Positions 27,901 through 40,243 of a stretch of 64,000 nucleotides of DNA are shown one piece after another. Within the stretch, counting starts at the first letter, position 1, and the number at the start of each line of letters is the position of its first letter. This DNA is from Dermanyssus gallinae. Its lineage: Eukaryota; Arthropoda; Arachnida; Mesostigmata; Dermanyssidae. The DNA lies in assembly GCA_003439945.1 (NCBI GenBank), contig QVRM01005439.1:1-64000 (forward strand), given 5' to 3'. Under the pieces are notes generated by a model. That model saw only the letters and a program-made list of their open reading frames with translations. It was not told where the DNA came from and ran no database searches. Both the position numbers and the translations under genes were made by a program.

Positions 27901-30900
27901 TTATTGGAGTTTATTTATTTAGAGGGGGAAGGAAGGCGGCGAAGGGAAGAAGAATGACTTACTATGTTCTTGGCACTCAACGATGCCTGGGAAGTGCGTC
28001 GGCGCCAAGAGCGCCAAGTTTCGCCGCGGGGGGTTCGCCAGCAGGGGAAACGGAACATGCAGTTCACCCGCTGGGAGTCAAAGGAGAAACCGCTCGACGC
28101 AGGCCGGCACGCACTCAAGGTATATGTGCACGCGTACAAGATCTACGGGGTCGCCTGGGGTTACCGATAAGGTTCGGTTATTTGTCTGCCGCAGCGGCGG
28201 CGGCAGCCATCATTTTCCACCGCCGGGACAAACGCGATGGCCGCATCCATCTTTCCTTGATTTCCGAATGGTTCGATTCTCGAGTATATCCTCGAGTATA
28301 TGTCGTCTCTCGCCCGCTCTCGGCATGACACCTATCTAGTGACACCGCCAGAGGCGACGAAGTCCGCCGAGGAGCCCACCAGCTAGTGTAGTAAACTGCT
28401 GGTCGTTCTTATATAATGATGGTCCTGATCGATGGGTGACCGTAGTAGGTAAAGTCAAGAGGCAGAAAAGCAAACGAAACGGCCGATTACCTTGCTGTCC
28501 TATTGAACTTGGAGCGGCGCGACAACCGTTAAAATTAAAGTGCATGACGTGCTCACGTGACCCGCACTTTGTAGACTACATTGCGCACTTGATATAGCGT
28601 GAGGCATTTATATATATATATATATATATATAGGGTCTCCCAGAACTCGGGTCAAGTACAGCTCAGCAAAAAAATCATTATTTTCAATCGAACAAGGGGC
28701 GGGAATGTCTTTCTTTAGAGCAAGAGCGAAATTACCAAAAGTGGTTGTATCAAGCAACTTTTTATCTTGACATATCTCCACTAAATCCGCGATTGCGAGA
28801 GCCCCAGTCATTCTACCGACAACCAATCGGACCTCCGTGTTTGGAGGAAACTTTTGCATCTGTTGAATTGCATTCTACCTTAGCTCAAAGCAGAATAAAT
28901 GTTGTATTAAATATAATTTCCAAGAAATAAATTTATTCAATTACCAATTTCTTAAAAGACAATTCTACCCCTTGTTATATTGGAAAAAAATATTTTTTTT
29001 TAGTTGTACTAGTACCCAAGGTTTATTAGACGAATTCTAAGAGAGATTGTGTGATATGCTTCAAATATATCGAGAACATATTATAAAACAAGGGTAATTA
29101 CCCACAAGAAAGCAACAGCAACAAGATAGTGAAAATGTCGTTGTGAAACGTTTTCCGCTGCATCGCGTTCAACTGTGAAAATTACACTCTTGTTGGGCGG
29201 CTCTTTTTTCAGCATAGATACCATTCATTATGTAGTGTTCGTTCACACTAGCCTTTCCTTTTGAGTCTTTCGGCTTGCTGAAATGCTTCATTCTTTACCC
29301 GCCGAAAAACAGAACACACGTTGTCTGCATACAGCTTGCAGAACGCCGAGTGAGAAAACAGTCATTCACGAAGCGACCCTCCCTAACATAGCCCTGATTA
29401 CCCTACTTACGGCGTAGTACCTTCTACATACACAGATCATCACCGATAACCAATTAGTACCGTTATATACCAAATAGCAGCAAATAGCTGCGTTAAACTT
29501 TGCGCAAGCGTGCGTTTTATTATTATTATTATTATTATTCGTTAAGTACCTGCTGATCGGAAATTCAATGTATGTCTAAATGCGCCGACACAATGGCGTG
29601 TGTTTAGCAGCGCTAACGGGCGCATAGCGACACCTCCAGCTCTGGTTAGTGTTTGTCTGTTGGTCGGCTGGCAGGCAAACAGGCTGGCTGGCTGGCTGGC
29701 TGGCTGGGGTTGTCTAGCCGAAGCGACAGGAACCTACCAATCGCTCTGACTGACGCCCAGACATGTCGATTGTGTGGCGGCCCCCGGCTAAGGTCATGTC
29801 GCCGGTGTCGTCGTCGGCCATAGCCAGCTAACCCGATAGATGATAGATTTGCGGAAAGAGTAGGGTTTATATATATATATATATAACATAGTGAGAGGAG
29901 GACTGCTAGCAGACAACAACCCGATGATGCTTTCCCAGTGTTCTGATCAGTTCGTAGACTCGTAGCCTACGCAAGCCAGAGTAAGGGTGCGCGTGAGTGT
30001 GAGTCTGGAGCTCTGTGTGGGGCGGCCTGCGCATATGTGTACATGGATGTGTATTCATAGGCCTCTGCTTCTGTATGTAAGCGTGTGGGATCATTCTAAG
30101 ACACAGTGTGTAGGTCGAAGTATAGGTATGAGTGTTATCCTTCTGAGTCTATGGATGTGAGTTGTGTATATGTGTGTGTATGGGTGTGTGGTGGGAGGTT
30201 TCTGTACTGACGGTACCAGCCAGATGCGCTCTGGTGTGCTTCGGTTCAGCAGACAAGGTCTTCTCTCTCTGTGTCTCTCTGTCTCTCACTCACTCTCTTT
30301 CGCTCTCTCTGGGTGTCTCTCGGCCTCCCTCTTGCTCTGCCCTCTGTCTAACTCTGGCTAACTAGGCTGAGCCATAGAAGACGCCTCTACATGCGTATGT
30401 AGAGATAAATTAAGTGGGAGAAAGAGAACGATCGAGAGTTAAAGAGAGAGAACCTTCACAGATAATGTGAGTCTTTGCGGGCGAGGAGAAAAGCCCTCCG
30501 AAGAGAAGGAGAGAGATAAATTTTAAAAAGTGCGGCAGATTAAATGTTAGGTGGAATAACAACAACACATGAGTTGGCGGTGAACGACGAGACGAAGCCG
30601 GTTCGATGGAATATGGATGGGGCTGTTCGAAGGCGACTTGGCCTACGAACGCAGGCGGTTGACGGTCTCACTCCTTGCCACTCTTTCTCTCTGGCGTTCC
30701 TTTTCGTCCTTCTCTTTATTTTGGCCCATTCGGTCGTGTGTCTGTTTTGGTTCTCGCAAGCTCGGCCTATTTTTTCTTCTGCTGCTGCTTCTTCTTCTTC
30801 TGTCGTCCTGGTTGGGACTTTGGGGGGCTTCCAAAGTGTAACCAACCAGACAACTCCCCTACCCTAAGGCCGATATCCTCCCCGCCCCCGACCCGAAACG

Positions 30901-32189
30901 CAGTCTTGTAAGTTCGGCCGCTTAAATCTACGCTCAGTTTTTCGTGGATTTTCACCTTAAATGGAGCGAAATGTACTGTCAAAAACCCAGTTCACATCAA
31001 ATCTTTTAATTAGCATCAAACACAGCAAGCGCTAAACGTTTGCTTTGAATTAGATCTACGGTTTACAGTATTGGCTATTTAGTTTGTGTGGGTTCGTTGG
31101 TCTTTCTGCCTGCAATTTCTACGCTTTATGCATATAATTTCTAGCCTGTGATGCTATACAGAGAGAGAGAGAGATAGAGGGAAAGACGAACTGCGTTGCC
31201 TGTCTATAGTGTACGACGCGTGAACTTTATGCGCAAAATTGTCTTTATGTATATGCGAGGTCTAGGTTGGTTCCCAAGCGAGGGTGTGTGTTTGTGCGCA
31301 CATACTCTAATGCCGTCTAGGACGTTCTTTCGCTAGGCTGCGGGAGAAAGGCTGCCCTAAACTCCCCGAAACCCCGGGCTATGCTGGTGTGACGCTAAAT
31401 TCCTCGCGGAGGCGCCTTCGGAGAGGCTCCCGCTCTCCTCGCTTAAAGGTCCCCACCGATGTGCAGGAGGAGGAGGAGGCGGCGGCGGTGGCGGCGGAGG
31501 AGAACATATTGCGCATCTGCGTCTTCGCCGTCGTTTTTCGGACTCTAACTCACGCGCATACGTTCATACAGCCAGGCCATGGCCTATACTGGGCTGACCT
31601 AACCTATAGAGCGAAGAATTCGCACAAACAGAATGCCCCCCTTGCACTTCGCATCAACCTTCGCGGCATCAGGCTGAGGTGAGACGAGGTCGTGTCCTCG
31701 AACAAGTAAACAGAACAGTCAATAGCAGAAGCGGCAGCAGCAGCAACAACAACGACTACAACCAGCTGCGTTGCCAGCAGACTGGCTGTCTGTAGAGGAG
31801 TAGTGACTTGCCATTCAACTCGAAACGGGTCCGCAATTTCGTTCGGTTCTTGTCGTAATACTTCTTACTCTGCTGGCTCAGACTCACTTCATTGTTGAAG
31901 CAACCAATAGTAGTAGTACAGCAGCAGTAGTAGTAGTAGTAGTAGTAGCATCTCATCGCCAAGAAGCAAGATCCGTTAAGAAACGGTCTGAGTCGGAGAC
32001 CGATGGCGGAGCGGCATATGGCGAAGACGCCGCGAAGACCAAGCACAAACTTTGTGGCTAGTAGGCGACAACGCTGAGATAAAGATGAACGGCAACAACA
32101 GTGGCCGCAGCAGTAACAACAACAACGACAGCAACAACAACAACGACAGCAACAACAACAACAACGACAACAACAACAACAACGACAGC

Positions 32190-32234
<45 letters not shown>

Positions 32235-33720
32235 GACAACAACAACAACAACAACATTATCATCACCACTAATAATAACAACAACGCCAACAACGACGAT
32301 GCGCCGCCCGAACCAAGCAATAAAACTTTCTTTTTTTTTGTGGAGCGATGCCGACTACGATGTTGACAATGCTCTTTACTGTGGTGGCGTTCTGCCGACC
32401 GAACAACGGTTGGAATTTAACGGAACGGTCTGTCGTCACAGAATCAAGCGGAATTGGACGGCGGCCGTCGCCGTCGCCACCATCACCGCCGTTATGATGG
32501 GCAACCGTTTCGGCGTCGATACTTCGGCGTCGAAAATTCGGTGCGAAGCCTTGAGAAACGACCGAGAAAAAGAGAGATAGAGAGCCGATGGGAGGGCAAT
32601 TATCAACATGTCGGTGGTGCTGACACGTCTCCAGCACGTTGTTGTTTCCATTGCTGTTGTTGTTGTTGCTGTTTCTATTATTGTTGTTGTTTCTATTGTT
32701 GGTGTTGTTTTTATTGTTGTTGTTGATTCTATTGTTGTTGTTGTTTCTATTGTTGATGTTGTTTCTGTTGTTGTCGTGGGCCTGGCCACCGTCGTCATGG
32801 AGATGAGCTCATTGGCGTTAAAGAAGCGTTATCGTTCGAGGCTTCGAAACGAAACGGCAATGAATCGTATCGCCAAGATAGTACCTCCATCGAGCGGCAA
32901 CTTACCACCACTACTACTACTGCTACAACTACTCAACCCGTGATGTGCCGACATCTTCAAGAAGTTGTAGCGTAGATAAACATCCGATGTCGATGTTCGA
33001 TTCGACCGTTCCTAGAGGACCCCGACAGCCCCGACACCACTATGATAACAGCCATGCAGTCAACTAGTGGTCTTCTCGTATAGAGCTATAGCACACCAAC
33101 ACAACCGTCTTCTACCGTCCTTCTTCATCCGTCTGAACACAGACAGCCATTCGCTGGCGAGCGCGACGCTGACCGGACTCGCTGGCTCGCTCCCTGATTC
33201 GCCTTCTGGTTGGGCCGAGCCCGATCATCCGATCAGAACCCAAGCAGATGTGGTCGTGGTGATGATGGTGGCGGCAACGGAAAGGCCGAAAACATAGATC
33301 CGTTCCAAGGTATCGATTCTCCGGGCACGCGTCTCTCGTTCGTTCGTCTCTAACCACACCGGAGGCGAGGGCTGCGTCGTTGAGAGACTGGCCTGTGGCT
33401 TCTCGTGTGGCACGTGGCCGGGCGTTGAGAAGTGAGAGACGATGCGGTGACTGCCTATCTCTATCTATATTGCGCGCGCTCCATATTCGTATATATGAAT
33501 GTGTGTGTGTATGTGTGATTTTCAAAAAATGACCACAACAACAAAAATGACAAAGTAAGACGTTTTTTTTTTGTTGAGGTTTGTCATCGAACGTTTTCGT
33601 GGAACAGCCTTCTTCGTCGATCAGCTTTGATACCTACTATCATCTTACTTTTATTCGCAAGTTTGTCCCAATGAAATTATAGTTTTAGACTTTTCCCAAT
33701 GCTTGTACATACGACGCCCA

Positions 33721-33758
<38 letters not shown>

Positions 33759-34900
33759 TCATGTATGTCTCAGCACAACATTTAATCATTGATGTATCGT
33801 ATGTCTCTGTCCGGTGATCGAATTCGTCGTTTTGCTGACCGCGGTGATTGGATGGCGGTGTGTTAATGTATGATCAGTGTGATTTATATTTGTATGATTT
33901 CTGCTCATGTCGTAGCCTGCCTACGAGCTGCGCGAGCAAGGCAAACAGCGTTTCTTCTTTCTTCATCTGTCCGCCCGGCCGTCCGTCCGTCCATTCGTAT
34001 GTTGTAGCACATCATCGCATTGTAGCTCGGCTATGGCTTCCACTCTAAGGGCGGTCAGCGTCATAGCACGAACAACAAACAACAACAACAACAACAACAA
34101 CAGCAACAGCAACGACAAAATAACAACAGCTGACGTTTACCCTAATTGGGTCGATCGGCGGTGTCCCTTGCTGGACCTTGCTGATGTCCTTCTTTGCTCT
34201 TCCGTTCAGATTTTTCGTCCATGGCCTTGTGGCCTGACTGCATGGACACAGGCCAAACGACAAGGCTTCTCGGCTCGGTCGATCGACGCATCGAGTCCGC
34301 AGTTCGTGGGGATGAGGTGCTGGTGCTGATGGTGGTGGTGTTGAGCCGGTATCCTGACAGCGAGCCAGCGGACTCAACAATGACGATTGCATCGTCGAAT
34401 GAGATCGGAGCAGTCGGATGTGTGGTTTTTGTGTAGTTCTTCACTTTCGTTTCGTTTTTGTTGCGATGTCTCCATCACGGTTGTTGGTTGGGTCGTTCAT
34501 TTTTCGTCGACCTCTCTACATCGTCAGTGATCGAAATCATCGTGATTACGGACGATTTCGCTGCAGCTTTGAGCGATGGATGGACCTCTTGCGAGAGGAG
34601 GGAGAAAGAGAGGCTTTTTGCCTTGCAACAGCAATAGCGCGTTCGCACCGTGTCGATTTGCCGAATGCAGCAGCGCCTCCTCTTGGAGTGCGCGGAGTGG
34701 AGATTTTGAGGGGCCAAGTGTAACACTAGTCGTGGTAGAAGTAGTACTCGGAGTACTCTAGTAAATAGTAGTAGTACTGAAAGTACTCTATGTAGAGCAG
34801 TTGTAGATGTGCTAGGTGGTACTCTCTAAAACAATAGTTAGCAGCAGCAGAAGAAAGTCGGTATAGGGTTGTTTTGGGTTGGTTTGCGTGCCACCAATTT

Positions 34901-34940
<40 letters not shown>

Positions 34941-37622
34941 GTACGTACATATGTGTATGTTTGTACGTGCTGTAGATGACCAGTGGTGAGTGTGCGCCCT
35001 AGGTCCCTCTGTTCCCCCCCCCTGCCGTCCCCCAGACCGTCGTCTGAGCAGGGACAAACCATGCGGAACGTACATTACGAAGAAGACGACGCTCTGGCGA
35101 CATGGCTGGAGATGTTCGCTCGTAAGGTGTTGACAGGCTGATGCTGCTACTCTGCCGCTGGTACTGATAGTGGTTTGCGGTAGCTGCGGTTAAGCTACCT
35201 ATGAGTTGTTTGTCGTCATGTTTTGTCATCGCATGCCGCGTTCATGCCCCGGGACCAGCTGGGAGCCTGTGGTCCGTGGAGAATCAGTCAGGGGGTCCGG
35301 ACCGGATAGCCGAGTGGTCAAGTTGGGCTGCTTTGGTTGAGTTGACTAGTGCCTGTCTATATTCGTCTATCGCCTAAAACGAGGCAGAAGAAGCTGAAAA
35401 GAAACGAACGCACGAAAGGAATCCGGCACGCTTGCCCGCGACACAGCGACAAACGCTGTGCGGCGGGCCGGACTGTGCGCTTTCAACTGACGGACTGACG
35501 GCCGAACTGATCGGCTGAGTGACGGGCCAGCAAAGTCCGGCTTGGACGGAACTTTCTGTCGTGGTCGGTGTGTCGTGGTCATCGACATCGTTCTGTGTCC
35601 TCGTTGTAATCAGTGCCCTGCAGCGGGGCGGCAACGCGTGATCGAGGATGGGATGGGATGGGATGGAGTGGTGGCACATGTGTTGACGCACAGAACCAGG
35701 AACAGGGAGAGGAAGAGAAAAAATAAAGAAAGGAGAGATACCTATATGTAAGAAGGCGAGAGAGAGAGAGAGAGTTATACACATAGATATAGAGAGAGAG
35801 AAAGCGCACGAGACTGCGTTGACGGTTTTGAAGGCAGGCATCCGTGGTGGTGGTGGTGCTAGCCGCTCATTCGTGACTGCTTACGCGAGTACTTACGTAC
35901 TCCGGCTACGAGAACGACAATAACGATGACAAGGGGACAAAAGCCTCAATACTATCACCAGATACCTCATAACCAGACTTCACCGCTGCTTCGTTTCTGT
36001 TGCCCTACGATTGCTGCTAGCTTTAGTTGTTACGCTGCCATCGTAACAACTAACACGTCGTAACACATCGACCGCTGTGTCAAGTTCAAGCGAAGTGTTG
36101 ACTCGAGATGAGGTATGGCGTCCTCGAGTCGAATGGAGACGGCATCAGTCGAAGGGTCGGGACCTTCCGACGACGTTGATAGACGAAGTGACCCTCACTT
36201 ACTTATCTATTTTCTCAGCGACGTAGTCAAGTGTTCATTTGATTCCTTCGTTTGCCACCGGGACTGACTGCCGTGGCACAGGCGGCATATATATATATAT
36301 ATATATTAGCATGCGTATGGAGCATACGCATATGAGCTTGTATGGTCAGTCGGTGCACTCCGAGGAGAGCATCGTTGAGGTACGAACATGTGCGAGCATG
36401 CTGTCTAACGTGACTGGCAGTGTGGCGAGTTGTTATCGTAGAGTGAGAGTCGGCGGCGAACCACGGCAACCGTTGCCGAGCTCCGTCTTTTTCTCTATAT
36501 TAGAACGCTCGGTGCACACAGTTTTGGCTCTATGCGTTAAAGTCGTACTCGGCAGCGTGTTACTGTTGTTGTCGCCGTCGGTGAATTGAATTCAACTCAA
36601 TTATCACTTTGGTCACGTTCTGGTCGTCGAGCATTCGTGCAGCCGTGCAGTTCAGTGACGATGCTCGGGGTACTTGGTGTGTACATTGGCATAATACAGA
36701 CTCGAGCACAGCAGCAGCAGCAAAAAGGATGTACACCGGCACTACTCTATGGATCGGTCAGTAGTCGCTGATGGATGACGAACTAAGGAAAACAGTGTGT
36801 TGAGCAGGGAATGATAGAGGAAGAGATAGATAGATAAATAGAAAGATATTAAGGCAGAGGGAGAACGCAGAAGCTGGGCGATTCGCCACGTAATCCACAT
36901 GTGACACGTTCCGCAGAGGAGCAAAAGCAGGTCGCCTATCGCGCAACCAAAACTAGCTTAAAAGTCGGACACTCCGACTTCAGAGACTTCTGTCTCTGTG
37001 TTCAGTTCTGTAGGTTGGATGCTCTTTTTTTTGGTTAGAATTTGCTCGCACGCCTGGACAGCCGCCATGATTAACATGCTCAACATATAATTAGCATGAC
37101 GATCGTCGTCATCAGGAGTTCCATCATCATTGTTGGCGCACCAATAATAATATTAAGAATAATAATAACAGTAATAACCATCATCAACTGTGTGTAATGC
37201 AGTGATGAAGTGTTTGCTTAGTGAAGTCCTTCCTTCATTTTCTCTACTCCGGCGAGGACCACCCGGCGAATCGTGCAGCGCGCCGTGCGTTTGTTTACAT
37301 TGCTGCTCCGTCATGTGGAGTGTCCTGTTCCGACATGTGGTGTGTCACGCTTCATCATGTGGGGTAGTCCTGTTCGGTCACCGGCACGACTTCGGTGGTG
37401 ACACAACTGTCACTGGACGGCGTTTTTGTCCTCATGTATGTAGACGACACTGCTAGTGGCGATAAACGCGTCGGCGGAAAGGCGGCACCCGCAAAAGCGG
37501 CTGCAGCAGCGGCAACACTAATCGGCTGCCTATGCAAATGCACACGTGCACTCACATACGTAGAAACATGATTTTCGTGTACGTATGTGTTGAACATTTC
37601 ACATATATGTATATATATATAT

Positions 37623-37691
<69 letters not shown>

Positions 37692-37702
37692 CATATATAT
37701 AC

Positions 37703-37744
<42 letters not shown>

Positions 37745-37751
37745 ATACATA

Positions 37752-37815
<64 letters not shown>

Positions 37816-40195
37816 TGTGTGTTTGTTTTTAGCAACTTGTCATCGTTGGGTTGCTTCTCCACATGTTTCCCCGCGCATACACATCTGAATTCGCCTGACT
37901 ATTAGTATGGAACCGAAGAGCGGTGCCGAACGAAAGGGGAACTAGCTCCCGAAGCGGCTTGTCGGACTGAAGATCGTCCGGAAGTGGCTTGTTGTAGACA
38001 CAGACGCACACACGCCGTATGCGAGCAAAAACCTCTTTGTTCTCCTCGGTTAGATATGAACATGTCATACAAAACCATAGAGGTGTACGGGCGTGGGTGG
38101 GCTTGGCACTTCGGCACAGAAACATGGATGTTTGACGAGAATCCATCTTCTACGTAGTGATGTGCGGATGCTGTTCAGATTAGGACAGGATGCCATGCCT
38201 GCTATGGGTGAATTGTTCCGAGTGTTACGATTTTGCTTTTACGATTTTGTACTATTGACTAGCACAGCTCAGACACAACAGTCAACCTGTAAAAAGGCGG
38301 CGAATAGACCTCTGCGAGTGGTCGCCATAGAGTTGTATTAGGACCCGTGTGCATTGTGTTTTGGTGTTTATCTATTTCATAGACAGAACTTTAGCAGCCT
38401 TTTCTGGAGAGCAAGAAGGGGGAGAGGAGACGAGGCATTCTAAGGCCTAAATACACGACACGCGGATTAATACGTTTATGGATGAATAAATGAACAAGAA
38501 TGATTACGCCAATCTAATTATACGTTGCGCAATTATCCAGCCTTAAGACAGAGCGACAGGTAGTCAGTCCATAAGCCATTCACTTGGTCAGCGTCCGTTC
38601 AACGGATCCACACAAGCTCAGCAGTGCACTGCTATATAACGGTTGAACGGATCTTGGACATACATGTCTCATAATCTCCGAGATCCTGAAATCGTGGCGG
38701 TGGGTCACATGAGGGCATGAACCACACAGTAAGCTGCTCGAGGCTCAGCTTTTATAATTTGCTTAATAAGGTTGATATTCGTGTTAATGCTGCTGCTGTT
38801 GTTGTTGTTATTCCTCCTGCTGTGGATGCTGTTGTTACTGGCTAGGCTCTGTCGCTTCTGCTGGATATCATATCTCAATCTTCATATAGAGTTTTTTTTA
38901 TGTGTGTAGAGCTTCTTCGTTAGAGCGTCAAACGTCGTCTGGGTTAGCCACGCTACTTTACGAACAGGCGGACAGGTTTCTTGACGCATTCACTCAAGGC
39001 GACGGCGCGCCTCTGGTCCTTATCTGGATTTTCGGCCGTGTCACGCGATGAGGCCGCCCGTGACCTGTCCTGCCGTGAACTGGACGAAATTACTCGCTGT
39101 GGCCATCATTTTACGCAGCCGTCCATGTCTGTCTCAGTTTTTGCTTTTCTTCTGACGGTTGTTTCTGTTGCTGTACGCAACCATTACTGTTGATATTGTG
39201 GCTACCGTTGGCTACCAGTGCTGTTCCTGCGGGCAGTGATCTTATTCTGCTTGCTATTTCACCTACCGGCCGCCTTTGTCTGCCTGCATTACAGTTTTCG
39301 CCTCTGCGTGGCAAAGGATTTTGTGAAGTTGGGCTAGAAACTAGACGAATACAGTCGAAATGTTCCTCACCGAACGAGATATGCTCATTCGTACGTATAT
39401 ACGTCATATATATGGTCTGCGTTCAGCAGCAATTTGTCAGGATTATCGTCCTTGTTAACGCTCCTTCGACAGACACAAACAAGAAAGTTGCCGGCTTGAC
39501 CATATAGTAGAAAGACCATGTGGTCGTGATATTGTCGGGGAACCGCGAACACTGCTGCCGAGATTTTCCACGGTGATAACGGATTTTGTTCGTAATGTAG
39601 GTGTTGTTTAAAACGCTACAGTGCCTACATGACTGACGTTTTGTTACGTTGATTTGGTACACCTCATCGTATATACATATGCTCCTATGTATTATATGCT
39701 CGGCGCGAAGCATACGTCGATTCTATCTTGGATATACAATACATACATGACTGCCTATTTTTGATATGTCTAGATAATATTGCTTTGTACATGATTTTAT
39801 ACGTCTAGGAAAAGTTTTGTCTGTCTGCGGTGTGGTATATAGCACACATGGGTGTTAACTGAAATTTCACATACACTATGTACCTGGTGTGTTCATAAGG
39901 TGGCTGTCACATGCAGGACCGGACCAAAGACGCAGGGCATTGAATATGTCAAATTCCCCGACCTGTTTGCCTGCGTAAGGTAGTTCCATACTCTGCTAAG
40001 ATTATATATCAACCGCGGAACAATTCTAAGCATGAAGACTCTCGCTGCTAAGAGAACGGGTAGCCTTAGGATGTGAACTACATTCCCGTCAAGAGAAACA
40101 AGAGCCATCTATATTGCCTTGTGTATATGCGCTTAACATCATTCCCGTGTAGTGAAGCCGAAGACCCGAAATATGGGAAATGTATAACAATAAAA

Positions 40196-40243
<48 letters not shown>

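Noticed and set aside
27825..28339. Overlapping open frames in three + frames in a GC-rich stretch.
   Set aside because: None has splice sites that fit the gene, none resembles a known family, and simultaneous openness follows from high GC.
32052..32580. Poly-Asn and poly-Thr open frames.
   Set aside because: They read through an (AAC)n array in intron 3; nothing outside the repeat is protein-like.
35301..35360. tRNA Ser/Leu-like D-arm (TAGCCGAGTGGTCAAG).
   Set aside because: Only the A box fits. No matching B box, anticodon arm or acceptor stem follows, so it is neither a tRNA nor a clear SINE.
37355..37888. Ile-Tyr repeat open frames on both strands.
   Set aside because: They are produced by the (TA)n/(TACA) tract.
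39893..40108. A 71-codon - strand frame with a hydrophobic, protein-like text.
   Set aside because: No family recognised, no context, and no supporting motif; length is within chance expectation.
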